From assembly GCA_019745075.1 (NCBI GenBank), contig JAIETR010000002.1, forward strand, positions 62,001 through 126,000: 64,000 nucleotides of DNA, written 5' to 3'. The notes under the pieces are model-generated. The model ran no database searches. It saw nothing but the letters and a program-made list of their open reading frames with translations, and was not told where the DNA came from. The DNA comes from Qipengyuania sp. Its GTDB lineage: Bacteria; Pseudomonadota; Alphaproteobacteria; Sphingomonadales; Sphingomonadaceae. The position numbers were made by a program, and so were the translations under genes. Shown in pieces: positions 35,448-44,736 of this stretch. Position 1 is the first letter of the stretch. Each line of letters starts with the position of its first letter.

Positions 35448-36638
35448 GTGGGCGCACTCGGGGTGAGCGGATTCTCGGACAAGGCGGCGATAACCGGAGT
35501 CGGCGAAACGGACTTCGTGAAGGGCACCGATCGCACCGCGGTCGACATGATGCTCGAAGCCTCGCGCCGGGCGATCGCAGATGCCGGGCTCGAACCGTCG
35601 GACATCGACGGTATCGTCCCGCCTCCGATCTATACCTCTTCCGAAGAGCTGGCGGCCAACCTTGGGATCGACCTCCTGCGCTACGCCGCCACCGTCCACA
35701 TGGGGGGGGCAAGCCCGACGACCGCGTTGCAGAACGCCGCGATGGCGATTGCTGCGGGGCTGTGCGACCACGTCCTCGTTACACTCGGCTGGAACGGGTT
35801 CTCGGCCCTGCGTCCCAAGCCGGGCGCCCCGCGCACCCGGCCGATGAACATGAACACCCTGACCAACACCATCCAGGGCTATTACATTCCCTACGGGGTG
35901 TTCCTGCCGGTGCAGATGTACGCCTGGCTGGCGATGCGCCACGCCAAGCTCCACGGGGTCGGCGCCGAAGCGATGGGCGCGGTGGCGCTCGCGTGTCGCA
36001 AGCACGCGCAGCTCAATCCCAAGGCGTTCACGCACGGCCGCACCCTAGACTGGGAGACATATTCGAACGCCCGCTGGATCTCCGAACCGTTCCGGCTCTA
36101 TGATTGCTGTCTCGAGACCGACGGCGCGTGCGCGGTGGTGGTCTCGCGGGTCGACCGCGCGCGGGACATGCCGCACGTGCCGGTAACGATCGCCGGCGCG
36201 GCGGAGGGGCACCCCTATCCGGCCGACGACATCCCCTCGCGCCCTGATCCGTTCAAGATCGGGCTGTCCTATGCCGCGCCCAAGGCCTTCGAGATGGCCG
36301 GGGTGAAGCGCGAGGACATGGACTTTCTCCAGATCTACGACTGCTTCACCTACGTAGTGCTGCTGCAACTCGAGGCGATGGGCTATTGCGAACCGGGCGG
36401 TCAGCTCGACTTCGTGCGCGACGGCCAGATCGAGCTTGGCGGGCGCTATCCGGTCAACACCCACGGCGGCCTGCTGAGCGAAGCGCACGTATGGGGCCTC
36501 AACCACGTGGTCGAGGCGGTGCGGCAGCTGCGCCACGACTGCGGCGAGCACCAGGTCGAAAACGCGCAGACGGGACTGGTGACCGGCTGGGGCGATCTCG
36601 GCGACGGCAGCATCGCCATCCTGCGGAGGTGCACATGA
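35448..36638 (+). CDS. SCPx-type thiolase-like protein (possible retro-aldolase subunit)
   Basis: A 396-residue thiolase-superfamily protein with GTG start directly after the previous stop. It carries [20 protein letters not shown], the nucleotide/CoA region [20 protein letters not shown], and [20 protein letters not shown] near the C-terminus (GGxxxxxxxxG and His of SCPx thiolases). It overlaps a DUF35 gene. Thiolase-DUF35 pairs such as Ltp2-ChsH2 in steroid side-chain breakdown, and IpfD-IpfE in ibuprofen degradation, cleave a C-C bond next to a CoA ester. The same role is inferred here. Confidence 0.88.
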   Translation: MGALGVSGFSDKAAITGVGETDFVKGTDRTAVDMMLEASRRAIADAGLEPSDIDGIVPPPIYTSSEELAANLGIDLLRYAATVHMGGASPTTALQNAAMAIAAGLCDHVLVTLGWNGFSALRPKPGAPRTRPMNMNTLTNTIQGYYIPYGVFLPVQMYAWLAMRHAKLHGVGAEAMGAVALACRKHAQLNPKAFTHGRTLDWETYSNARWISEPFRLYDCCLETDGACAVVVSRVDRARDMPHVPVTIAGAAEGHPYPADDIPSRPDPFKIGLSYAAPKAFEMAGVKREDMDFLQIYDCFTYVVLLQLEAMGYCEPGGQLDFVRDGQIELGGRYPVNTHGGLLSEAHVWGLNHVVEAVRQLRHDCGEHQVENAQTGLVTGWGDLGDGSIAILRRCT

Positions 36639-37117
36639 GCGACGAGGCCGACCTTCCGCCCAAGCAGCGCATCGATCCGCAAGCCCTTCCGCCCAAGCCG
36701 CGCCCGCGCCCTCAGGACCCGGTCGAGCAGGAATTCTGGGAGCGCTGCCAGAGCGGCCGGCTTCATTTCCAGCGCTGCTCCGCCTGCCACGCATGGCGGC
36801 ATCTTCCGCGATATATGTGCGCCCGCTGCGGCTCGCCCGATTTCACCTGGCAGCCGAGCAGCGGCAAGGGCACGCTGTTCTCCTGGACGGTCACCCACCA
36901 GGCGCTGCACCCTGCGTTCGCCGCCGAGGTTCCCTTCGTCGCCGCGGTGGTCGAGCTCGACGAAGGCGTGCGGATGGCCACGCGCCTGGTCGGGTGCTCG
37001 CCGGGCGAAGTTACGCTCGACATGCGGGTCGAACTCGATTTCGAACCCCTGGGGGACGACTTCCTGCTGCCGGTATTCCGGCCGGCCGAGGCGGAGGACA
37101 GCCGGAATGAACCTTGA
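36635..37117 (+). CDS. DUF35 OB-fold/Zn-ribbon CoA-binding protein
   Basis: A 160-residue partner protein. The rubredoxin-like zinc ribbon is formed by [20 protein letters not shown], followed by the OB-fold with [19 protein letters not shown]. It overlaps both neighbours (ATGA with the thiolase at 36635-36638; 11 bp with the next gene). DUF35 proteins bind acyl-CoA and complex with SCPx-type thiolases. The thick Pro-rich N-terminus ([15 protein letters not shown]) is longer than average. Confidence 0.9.
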   Translation: MSDEADLPPKQRIDPQALPPKPRPRPQDPVEQEFWERCQSGRLHFQRCSACHAWRHLPRYMCARCGSPDFTWQPSSGKGTLFSWTVTHQALHPAFAAEVPFVAAVVELDEGVRMATRLVGCSPGEVTLDMRVELDFEPLGDDFLLPVFRPAEAEDSRNEP

Positions 37118-38330
37118 ATACGGGCCGGAATACGACCGCTTCCGCGCCGAGGTGCGCACGTTCATCGAGCGCCATCGCCCTCTTGCGCCCAAGGCAGGCG
37201 GGCGCGCGGCGCGCGCGTCGTCCGAAGCGGTCGCCTGGCAGACGCTCTTGCTCGAGCACGGCTACACAGCGCGTACGATCCCGCGCGAATACGGCGGCTA
37301 CGGCGCCGAGCCGGACATCCTCAAGTCGCGCATTATCGCGGAGGAGTTCGCCCGCGCCGGAGTGCCCGGCGGCCTCGCCAACCAGGGCATATCGATGCTG
37401 GTGCCGACGCTGCTCGAGCTGGGCACCGAGGAGCAGAAGCGCCGCTGGATCGCCCCGACGCTGCGCGGCGAGATCGTCTGGTGCCAGGGCTATTCGGAGC
37501 CAGGCGCGGGCTCCGACCTGGCTTCCCTCACCACCAGCGCGCGTGAGGAGAACGGCGAGTTCGTCGTCAACGGGCAGAAGATCTGGACCAGCACCGCCCG
37601 GCAGGCCGACATGATCTTCTGTCTGGTGCGCACCGAGCCCGAGGCGCCCAAGCACGCCGGCATCTCCTATCTGATCTTCCCGATGGACACCCCGGGGATC
37701 GAGGTCCGCCCGCTCAAGACGATGACGGGGCACGCCGAGTTCAACGAGACGTTCTTCACCGATGTGCGTGTGCCCATCGACCAGATCGTCGGTCGGCGCG
37801 GGCAGGGCTGGTTCGTCGCCAACGCGACGCTGGGTCACGAGCGCGGGATGCTGGGCGATCCCGACGCGCTCGAGAACCGGCTACTGGCCCTTATCAAGCT
37901 GATGCAGGAGGAGCGGGTCGGCAGCGAACGCGCCCTCGACAATCCCGTGCTCCGCGACCGTTTGGTGGCGTTGCAGGCGGAAGTCGCGGCGATGAAGTAC
38001 AACGGGATGCGCGTGCTGTCGAATCAGCTCAAAGGCGAGCCCGGCGGCATGGCCAAGCTGATCGTCAAGCTGCAGAGCTGCGAACTGGCGCACCAGATTT
38101 CGGCGCTGGCGATCGACGCCATGGGAGAGATGGGCATCCTCTACGACGGCAGCCCGCGCGAGCGGGAGGGCGGCGCGTGGCAGTGGAACTACATGTTCCA
38201 GCTCGGCCTGATCATCGGCGGCGGCACGGCGCAGATCCAGAAGAACATCATCGCCGAGCGCGGGCTCAACATGCCGCGCGAGCCTCGGCTCGAGCCGTCG
38301 GCAGCCACCAGCCGGAAGGAAGTCGCCTGA
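37107..38330 (+). CDS. acyl-CoA dehydrogenase (subunit 1)
   Basis: A 407-residue flavoprotein. FAD and substrate segments include WCQGYSEPGAGSDLASLTTS (about residues 125-145), VNGQKIWTSTARQADMIFCL, and the C-terminal IIGGGTAQIQKNIIAERGLN. At the position where many acyl-CoA dehydrogenases carry the catalytic Glu (E-G-T) this protein has Gly (G-G-T), as is common in the two-subunit type. The next gene encodes a second, shorter acyl-CoA dehydrogenase, so a heteromeric enzyme like those of steroid side-chain breakdown is likely. Confidence 0.92.
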   Translation: MNLEYGPEYDRFRAEVRTFIERHRPLAPKAGGRAARASSEAVAWQTLLLEHGYTARTIPREYGGYGAEPDILKSRIIAEEFARAGVPGGLANQGISMLVPTLLELGTEEQKRRWIAPTLRGEIVWCQGYSEPGAGSDLASLTTSAREENGEFVVNGQKIWTSTARQADMIFCLVRTEPEAPKHAGISYLIFPMDTPGIEVRPLKTMTGHAEFNETFFTDVRVPIDQIVGRRGQGWFVANATLGHERGMLGDPDALENRLLALIKLMQEERVGSERALDNPVLRDRLVALQAEVAAMKYNGMRVLSNQLKGEPGGMAKLIVKLQSCELAHQISALAIDAMGEMGILYDGSPREREGGAWQWNYMFQLGLIIGGGTAQIQKNIIAERGLNMPREPRLEPSAATSRKEVA

Positions 38331-39424
38331 TGGATTTCGGTCTTTCTTCCGAACAGCAGATGCTCAAGGATGCGGTCCGCCGCTGTCTGGCGGACAACTG
38401 TCCGCTCGACCACGTGCGCGCGCGCGCCGACGCCGGGAGCGCGGTCAGCGAACCGGCCGCTGCCGCGCTCCACGCGATGGGGCTGAGCGGGCTGATGGTG
38501 CCCGAGGCGCACGGGGGGCTGGGGATGACGCTGCTCGACGCGGCGGTGGTGGCCGAAGAGCTCGGCCGGGCAGTGGCGCCGGTCCCGTTCCTCGCCCGCA
38601 GCGTGCTCGCGCCGCTGGCCTTCGTTCTCGCGGGATCGGACGCGCAACGAGCCGCCTGGCTCCCGGCGATCGCCGCGGGCGAGGCCCGCTTCGGCGTGGC
38701 AATTTTGGGCATCGTCGAGACGCGCGATGGTTCGGGCGTCCTTGCAGGCGAAGACGGGCTGTCGGGCACCGCATTGTTCGCGCTCGACTTCGAGGGCGCG
38801 AACCATTTTATTGTCGCCGACGACGCGGGCCGGCTCCATCTGGTCAACGCCGAAGCCAACGGGGTCGAGCGCGTCGCGCTCAAGACTATCGACGCGACCC
38901 GCAGCGTCGGCGAATTGCGGTTCGACGCAGTACCAGGCGAGTCGCTGGCGGATGACGGCGGCGCGGCCGGGCGGCGCCTGCGCGACGCGGGCCGGGCGTT
39001 GCTCGCCGCCGACAGCCTCGGGGCGGCCGAGGTGATGATCGAGAAGGCGGTCGCCTATGCGGGAGAGCGCGAGCAATTCGGGCGGGTGATCGGCAGCTTT
39101 CAGGCGGTCAAGCACATGTGCGCCGAAATGGCCGCGCGGCACGAGCCCTGCCGCGCGCTCGTGTGGTACGCCGCGCACGCCTTCGACGCCGTTCCGGACG
39201 AAGCCGCGCTCACCGCGTGTCACGCCAAGTCGCACACCGGCGAGGTGCACCGCTTCGTCGCGCGCACCGCAACCGAGGTCCATGGCGGGATGGGATTCAC
39301 CGATCTGCTCGGGCTGCATTACTGGTTCAAACGGATCGGGTTCGACCGCCAAGTGCTGGGGGGGCCGGACAAGGTCAGGGCCGAGGCGGCGCAGCTCCAG
39401 GATTGGGCCGCCGCGGCGGCGTGA
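38330..39424 (+). CDS. acyl-CoA dehydrogenase (subunit 2)
   Basis: A 364-residue acyl-CoA dehydrogenase-like protein, starting MDFGLSSEQQMLKDAVRRCL. It has DSLGAAEVMIEKAVAYAGER with REQFGRVIGSFQAVKHMCAE in the C-terminal helical domain, and EVHGGMGFTDLLGLHYWFKR near the end. The start overlaps the last base of the previous stop (TGATGG), so the two subunits are coupled. The FAD-binding middle domain is weak in the usual motifs, which supports a role as partner of the preceding protein. Confidence 0.9.
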   Translation: MDFGLSSEQQMLKDAVRRCLADNCPLDHVRARADAGSAVSEPAAAALHAMGLSGLMVPEAHGGLGMTLLDAAVVAEELGRAVAPVPFLARSVLAPLAFVLAGSDAQRAAWLPAIAAGEARFGVAILGIVETRDGSGVLAGEDGLSGTALFALDFEGANHFIVADDAGRLHLVNAEANGVERVALKTIDATRSVGELRFDAVPGESLADDGGAAGRRLRDAGRALLAADSLGAAEVMIEKAVAYAGEREQFGRVIGSFQAVKHMCAEMAARHEPCRALVWYAAHAFDAVPDEAALTACHAKSHTGEVHRFVARTATEVHGGMGFTDLLGLHYWFKRIGFDRQVLGGPDKVRAEAAQLQDWAAAAA

Positions 39425-39443
39425 AAGGTCAGGAGAGACAACG

Positions 39444-41057
39444 ATGACCGAATGGAATTTCGGCGACATTCTCGACGCGATCGAACCAGCGCTGCCCTCC
39501 GACGCGCCCGCGCTCATCCACGGGGACCGGCGGGTCACGTGGCCCGAGATGGCTGCGCGATCGAACAACCTCGCCCGCGCGCTGCGCGACCGCGGGGCCG
39601 GCGCCGGAGCCAAAGTGGCGTTGTATATGCGCAACCGGCCGGAATATGGCGAGACGATGGCAGCCTGCTTCAAGGGGCGGTTGACCCACGTCAACATCAA
39701 CTACCGCTACACGCCCGACGAGGTGCTCTACATCTTCGATGATTCCGACGTCGAAGTGGTCGTTTACAGCAGCGAGTTCCGCGACAACATCGTCGAGCTG
39801 AAATCGCGTCTCGCCAAGGTCCGGACGTTCGTGGAGATCGGCGACCCGGCCGCCATCGCGCCGTTCGCCGACCCCTATGAAACGCTCGCCATGCAGGGAG
39901 ATGGAGCGCCGCTAGGCATCGCGCGCTCGCCCGACGACATGCTGTTCATCTACACCGGGGGCACCACCGGCATGCCCAAGGGGGTAATGTGGCGGCACGA
40001 CGACCTGCGCAAGGCGCAGCTCGACGCCGCGGGCTTGCTCGGCCCCGCGCCCGGCAACATGGAAGAAACCGTCGCGATGATCCGCAGCGACGGACCCGGC
40101 CGGGTCACCCTCCCGGCTTGCCCGATGATGCACGGCACGGGCCTGCTCACGGCGCTGGGCGCGATGGTCGCCGGCGGCTGCATCGTCACCCTTGAGAGCC
40201 CCACCTTCGATCCGGACGAGCTGTGGCGGGCCGTGGAGAGATATCGGGTGCAATCGATCGCTATCGTCGGGGACGCCTTCGCCAAGCCGATGCTCCGCGC
40301 TCTCGATGCCGCCCCCGGCCGCTACGACACCTCCAGCCTGATCTCGATCGTCTCTTCCGGCGTCATGTGGAGCCGTGAGATCAAGGAGGGGCTCGTGCGG
40401 CACGTCCCGCAAGTCGCCCTTATGGACGCCTTTGGCGCGTCGGAAGGTCTCGGTTTCGGCTTGTCCGTGACCACCGCGCAAGGATCTACCAACACGGCCA
40501 AGTTCGCCATCGGTGAACACTGCACGGTGTTCGACGAGCACGACCGCAAGGTCGAACCGGGCAGCGGCACTCCGGGCTTCATCGCCCGCAGGGGGGCAAT
40601 CCCAATGGGCTACTACAAAGACCCGGAAAAGAGCGCCAAGACCTTCCGCACCATTGAAGGGGTGCGGTACTCGATCCCCGGCGACTGGTGCCGCGTCGAA
40701 GACGACGGTTCGCTGACCCTGCTGGGCCGCGGCAGCGTGTGCATCAACACCGCTGGAGAAAAAGTGTATCCGGAGGAAATCGAGGAGGTGCTCAAGACCC
40801 ATCTCTCGGTCGCCGACGCGCTGGTGGTCGGCGTGCCCGACGAGGAGTGGGGCCAGGCGGTGACCGGCGTGGTCCGGCTGGAGCCGGGTGCCGAGTTCGA
40901 CGAGGCGGCGCTCAAGTCGCATGTCCGCGGCCGGCTCGCCGGCTACAAGACCCCCAAGGCGATATACCCCGCCGAGATTCCGCTGCGGGCCTCGAACGGG
41001 AAGGCCGACTATGCCACGGTGCGCGACTTCGCAGTTCGCCGGAGCGAGGCCGCGTGA
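39444..41057 (+). CDS. AMP-dependent acyl-CoA synthetase
   Basis: A 537-residue ligase of the ANL superfamily. The P-loop is FIYTGGTTGMPKGVMWRHDD (about residues 169-188), the adenylate site MDAFGASEGLGFG, and the hinge/C-terminal Lys region LLGRGSVCINTAGEKVYPEE. It should activate the acid substrate that enters the two-subunit dehydrogenase. ATG at 39444 has AGGAGAGA upstream. It could in principle also replace the broken AlkK. Confidence 0.93.
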   Translation: MTEWNFGDILDAIEPALPSDAPALIHGDRRVTWPEMAARSNNLARALRDRGAGAGAKVALYMRNRPEYGETMAACFKGRLTHVNINYRYTPDEVLYIFDDSDVEVVVYSSEFRDNIVELKSRLAKVRTFVEIGDPAAIAPFADPYETLAMQGDGAPLGIARSPDDMLFIYTGGTTGMPKGVMWRHDDLRKAQLDAAGLLGPAPGNMEETVAMIRSDGPGRVTLPACPMMHGTGLLTALGAMVAGGCIVTLESPTFDPDELWRAVERYRVQSIAIVGDAFAKPMLRALDAAPGRYDTSSLISIVSSGVMWSREIKEGLVRHVPQVALMDAFGASEGLGFGLSVTTAQGSTNTAKFAIGEHCTVFDEHDRKVEPGSGTPGFIARRGAIPMGYYKDPEKSAKTFRTIEGVRYSIPGDWCRVEDDGSLTLLGRGSVCINTAGEKVYPEEIEEVLKTHLSVADALVVGVPDEEWGQAVTGVVRLEPGAEFDEAALKSHVRGRLAGYKTPKAIYPAEIPLRASNGKADYATVRDFAVRRSEAA

Positions 41058-42658
41058 GCGCCGCCGCGCCGGCGGATTGCGATGCGCTGATCGTCGGCGC
41101 CGGGTTCAGCGGGGTCTACCTGCTGCACCGGCTGCGCGAGGCCGGGTTTGACGCGCGGCTTTTCGACGGCGCGGCCGAGCCCGGCGGGATCTGGTACTGG
41201 AATCGCTATCCGGGTGCACGGGTGGACTCGCAGGTGCCGATCTACGAACTGTCGCTGCCCGAGGTGTGGCGCGACTGGACCTGGAGCGAGCGCTTCCCCG
41301 GCTGGCGCGAGCTGCGCAGCTACTTTCGCCATGTCTGCGACAGGCTCCAGTTGTGGCCCCATATGACGATGGGGACCCGCGTGACGAGCGCGACCTGGGA
41401 CGAAGAGCGGCGGCTGTGGCGCATCGCTGCCGATACCGGCGAGGTGATCACCACGCGCTTTTTCCTGCCTTGCCTGGGCTTTGCCGCAAAGGCCTATATG
41501 CCCGAGATCCCGGGCCTCGAGACCTTCGACGGCCACTGGCATCACACCGCGCATTGGCCGCAGGAAGGGGTGGAGCTGGCCGGCCGAAAGGTGGCGATCA
41601 TCGGCACCGGGGCGAGCGGCGTGCAGGTCGCGCAGGAAGCCGCCCGCGAGGCCGCCCAGCTCACCTTACTGCAGCGCACGCCCATCCTCGCGCTGCCGAT
41701 GCAGCAGCAGCCGCTGACCGCCCCGCAGCAGGAAGCGGAAAAGGCCGAATATCCGGCGATATTCGCGGCACGCCGGTGTACGAGCGGCGGGTTCGACGAG
41801 CAGAACCGGGAGGAATCGGCGCTCGAAGTGGAGGCGGCGGAGCGGCTCCGCGTCTACGAGGCGCTGTGGCAGGCCGGCGGCTTGCGCTTCTGGTACGCGA
41901 ACTTCGCCGACCTGCTGACCGACCATCGCGCCAATCGCCTCGCCTACGATTTTTGGCGCGACAAGGTCCGTCCGCGCATCGCTCCCAATCTGCATGAAGT
42001 GCTAGCGCCGACCGAACCGCCTCATCCTTTCGGCACCAAGCGGCCCTCGCTCGAGCAGGACTATTACGAGATTTTTGCGCAGGACAATGTTGACCTCGTC
42101 GATCTCAGACGGGCTCCGATCGAGCGAATTGCCGCGGAGGGCATCGTCACCTCGGAAGGCGTGGTCGAGTGCGACCTGATTGTTTTCGCCACGGGTTTCG
42201 ATGCCGGACGCGGCGGATTGATGCAGATCGACATCCGCGGGGGGGACGGGCGGAGCCTCGCGGAAGCCTGGCGCGAGGGAGTGTCGGCCTATCTCGGCTA
42301 TGGCGTGCACGGCTTTCCCAACCTCGCCTACCTCTACGGCCCGCTAAGCCCGTCGGGCTTCGCCAACGGGCCCACTTCGGCGGAGGTTCAGGGCGACTGG
42401 GTCGCCGAGTTTCTTATCTGGCTGCGCGAACACGGGATTTCACGTTTCGAGCCCGAACTCGCCGCTTCGGCCGAGTGGACGGCGCACGCCGCCGAATTGG
42501 GGGCGATGACTCTCTTTCCGGAGGCCCGGTCCTGGTACATGGGCGACAACATCCCGGGCAAGCCGCGCCAACTGCTCAACTACCCCAGCCTGATCGGTTA
42601 CGCCTCGATTTGCGACGCGGTGGCGGCCGAAGGCTATCGCGGTTTTCATCTCGATTGA
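41054..42658 (+). CDS. Baeyer-Villiger-type flavin monooxygenase
   Basis: A 534-residue FAD/NADPH monooxygenase with a GTG start overlapping the ligase stop. It has two dinucleotide folds, LIVGAGFSGVYLLHRLREAG (about residues 12-31) and VAIIGTGASGVQVAQEAA (about 180-197). Between them lies FDGHWHHTAHW (about 158-168), which fits the Baeyer-Villiger fingerprint FxGxxxHxxxW exactly. It would convert a ketone to an ester or lactone. The hydrolase encoded immediately downstream is the natural next step. Confidence 0.95.
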   Translation: MSAAAPADCDALIVGAGFSGVYLLHRLREAGFDARLFDGAAEPGGIWYWNRYPGARVDSQVPIYELSLPEVWRDWTWSERFPGWRELRSYFRHVCDRLQLWPHMTMGTRVTSATWDEERRLWRIAADTGEVITTRFFLPCLGFAAKAYMPEIPGLETFDGHWHHTAHWPQEGVELAGRKVAIIGTGASGVQVAQEAAREAAQLTLLQRTPILALPMQQQPLTAPQQEAEKAEYPAIFAARRCTSGGFDEQNREESALEVEAAERLRVYEALWQAGGLRFWYANFADLLTDHRANRLAYDFWRDKVRPRIAPNLHEVLAPTEPPHPFGTKRPSLEQDYYEIFAQDNVDLVDLRRAPIERIAAEGIVTSEGVVECDLIVFATGFDAGRGGLMQIDIRGGDGRSLAEAWREGVSAYLGYGVHGFPNLAYLYGPLSPSGFANGPTSAEVQGDWVAEFLIWLREHGISRFEPELAASAEWTAHAAELGAMTLFPEARSWYMGDNIPGKPRQLLNYPSLIGYASICDAVAAEGYRGFHLD

Positions 42659-42675
42659 AGCGAGGACCGTTCCGA

Positions 42676-43632
42676 ATGTCCGCACCCTCGAGCGATATCG
42701 ACCCCGCCTGGGCCGCCGAACCGTCACGGCTGCCGGAATGGTTCGTTGCGGCGCTTTCGGTTCCGCGCGAAGAAGGGTTCGTCACCGTCGACGGGGTGCG
42801 AATGCACTACTTCGCCTGGGGAGACCCGGCCGCCCCCCCGGTGCTCATGACGCACGGGTTTCTTTCGCACGCGCGGTGCTTTGCCTTTGTCGCGCCATTT
42901 CTGGCCGGAAATTACCGTGTCGTCGCCTACGACCTGTCGGGCATGGGCGACAGCGAGCTACGCGCGAACTGCGACATGCGCGCGCGCGGGCGCGAGATGA
43001 TCGGCGTCGCCGAGGCGCTCGGGCTGTTTGGTCATGTCCGCAAGCCGATCGTCGTCGCTCACAGCTTCGGCTCCGCGGTGGCGCTCACGGCGCTTTCGCT
43101 CGTGCCGGACGCGTTCGCCGGGGCAGTGATCTGCGACCTGATGGTGCTGCGCCCGGTGCGCCTCGAGGCCTTCTGGGCGGGGGGACATACCAGCCCGGGC
43201 TCAGGCGATCCCAACCGGCCGCACCGCCGCTATCCCGATTTCGCGAGCGCGCGCGAGCGCTATGTCCTGTCGCCGCCTCAACCGGCGGGCGAAGCGTTCC
43301 TGATGGACTACATGGCCTATCATTCCCTCCGCTGCGACGAAGGCGCCTGGACGTGGAAGTTCTCGCCGGCGGTGTTCAAGCGCGACAATGTGCGGAGTGA
43401 GTGGCTCGAGATCGGCTCGCGACTGGTTGCGGCGCCAGGGCGCAAGACGATCATCCACGGAGAGCAGAGCCTGTTGTTTACCCCGGATTCGCGCGATTAT
43501 GTCCGTGAGCTAGGCGGCGGCCAGATTCCCGTGATCGCCATACCCGAAGCGCGGCATCATCTGATGCTGGATCAGCCGCTGGCGTTCACTGCCGCGTTGC
43601 GAGCCGTTCTGGCCGAATGGAGCGCCGAGTAA
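42676..43632 (+). CDS. alpha/beta hydrolase, probable ester/lactone hydrolase
   Basis: A 318-residue alpha/beta-hydrolase. The oxyanion region is VLMTHGFLSHARCF, the nucleophile elbow VVAHSFGSAVALTA (Ser near residue 135) and the catalytic His is in IPEARHHLMLDQPLAF. It starts 17 bp after the Baeyer-Villiger enzyme and most likely opens the ester or lactone that enzyme makes. It is the last gene of the plus-strand operon. Confidence 0.88.
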   Translation: MSAPSSDIDPAWAAEPSRLPEWFVAALSVPREEGFVTVDGVRMHYFAWGDPAAPPVLMTHGFLSHARCFAFVAPFLAGNYRVVAYDLSGMGDSELRANCDMRARGREMIGVAEALGLFGHVRKPIVVAHSFGSAVALTALSLVPDAFAGAVICDLMVLRPVRLEAFWAGGHTSPGSGDPNRPHRRYPDFASARERYVLSPPQPAGEAFLMDYMAYHSLRCDEGAWTWKFSPAVFKRDNVRSEWLEIGSRLVAAPGRKTIIHGEQSLLFTPDSRDYVRELGGGQIPVIAIPEARHHLMLDQPLAFTAALRAVLAEWSAE

Positions 43633-44397
43633 TCAGATCGGCTCTGCCACCTCGCCATAACCGGCATCGGCGGGGATCGTCAGAAGTCTACGGCCATCGC
43701 GCTCGATCAGTTCGGGGTTCACCGCGACCAAGGGTCGAGCCCGAGCGCGCGCCACCGCATTGCTGGCGCTGTGCGATTCCGCCAGCAGCTTGAGGTTCAT
43801 CCGCGTGGGGAAGATGATCGTGCGTTCGCCGGTTTCGGCAAGGCGCAGCGCTTCGGCGGGCGCGATCCATTCGGCATCCACCGCCTCGTGTCCGTCGCAA
43901 GCTGCGACCTGGTCGGCCGGGGCCGTCACCGCGTAGAAGAAAGTATCGAACCGCTTGGGCATGATTGTCGGCGTGATCCAGCGGGCGAAGACCGTCAGGG
44001 CGTCGAGTGAAAGGCGCACGCCGAGCCCACGAACGACATCGAGAAATGCCGCATCACCCCTGTCGACAGCCGCGCGGGTGGCCGGGTCGCATCCGTCCGC
44101 GAACGGCCGGCCATCGGCATGGTCAGCAAGCAGGATGCCGGCTTCTTCGTAAACCTCGCGGATCGCGGCGACCCGAAGCCCACACTGAACGGGGTCGAGC
44201 GAATCCCAGCCATTGGCATGGCTCTCCCATTCGGGATCGGCATCCCCTTCGTGAGTTTTGCCTCCCGGAAAGACCAGCGCGCCCGAGGCGAAGTCGATCT
44301 GGTGATGGCGTTTGATCATCAACACCTCAAATTGCGGTAGATCACGCAGCAACAGGATAGTGGCGGCCGGCCTTGGCGGTGCCGTATCGTAGTTCAT
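43633..44397 (-). CDS. NUDIX hydrolase
   Basis: A 254-residue protein facing the operon tail to tail with no gap at all (its stop is at 43633, next to the hydrolase stop at 43632). The NUDIX box is interrupted by an insertion: GALVFPGGKTHEGDADP, then later AAIREVYEEAGILLADHADG with REVYEEAG. This larger form resembles peroxisomal NUDT7/NUDT19-like enzymes, which cleave CoA or related diphosphates. ATG 44397 and 44412 are both possible starts. A role in CoA ester turnover fits the neighbourhood but is inference. Confidence 0.85.
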   Translation of the reverse strand: MNYDTAPPRPAATILLLRDLPQFEVLMIKRHHQIDFASGALVFPGGKTHEGDADPEWESHANGWDSLDPVQCGLRVAAIREVYEEAGILLADHADGRPFADGCDPATRAAVDRGDAAFLDVVRGLGVRLSLDALTVFARWITPTIMPKRFDTFFYAVTAPADQVAACDGHEAVDAEWIAPAEALRLAETGERTIIFPTRMNLKLLAESHSASNAVARARARPLVAVNPELIERDGRRLLTIPADAGYGEVAEPI

Positions 44398-44625
44398 TGT
44401 AGATCCGGCCATCCCTTTTCCGCCCCAGTTCGATCCGACAGCGCCACGGCATCGAGAACATTCGCGACGGGGTCAAGGATTGACATCCTGCTCGTGCGGG
44501 TTCTGGCATCACGCCCATGCATGGGCATCAACAAGGTCCCAGGCTCTACTCATAGGTGGATGAGCGTGGGGGCCCAGGCCAAAAGAACTGTATCAGCAGA
44601 CCCTCTACAGGGCCGCAATGCCGGC
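44398..44625. other. gap between NUDIX gene and IS5-like remnant
   Basis: No supported gene. The stretch holds the promoter region of the NUDIX gene on its left side and possibly the degraded middle of the IS element on its right. Nothing else recognisable was seen. Confidence 0.35.
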
Positions 44626-44709
44626 GAGCGGATGTTCTGCCGGTGCAAGGACTGTCGACGCCCCGCCACCCGCTATGGCAGGGTCGTCAACAACTTCCTC
44701 GGAATATAA
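44626..44709 (+). mobile_element. IS5-like transposase, C-terminal remnant
   Basis: The plus strand encodes ERMFCRCKDCRRPATRYGRV followed by VNNFLGI and a stop. This is very close to the conserved C-terminal end of IS5/IS427-type transposases (usual pattern ERMFxxLKDxRRIATRYDxxARNFL). Only about 28 codons are left. It lies at the left border of the aromatic cluster and marks an old insertion or recombination. Confidence 0.65.
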
Positions 44710-44736
44710 CACGCGCCCGCGGCCATCATGTGGTGA

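Noticed and set aside
33828-36035. 735-codon open frame on the minus strand
   Set aside because: Antisense to the GntR, nitronate monooxygenase-like and thiolase genes. Composition is shadow-like (many His/Arg/Asp) and no motif is present.
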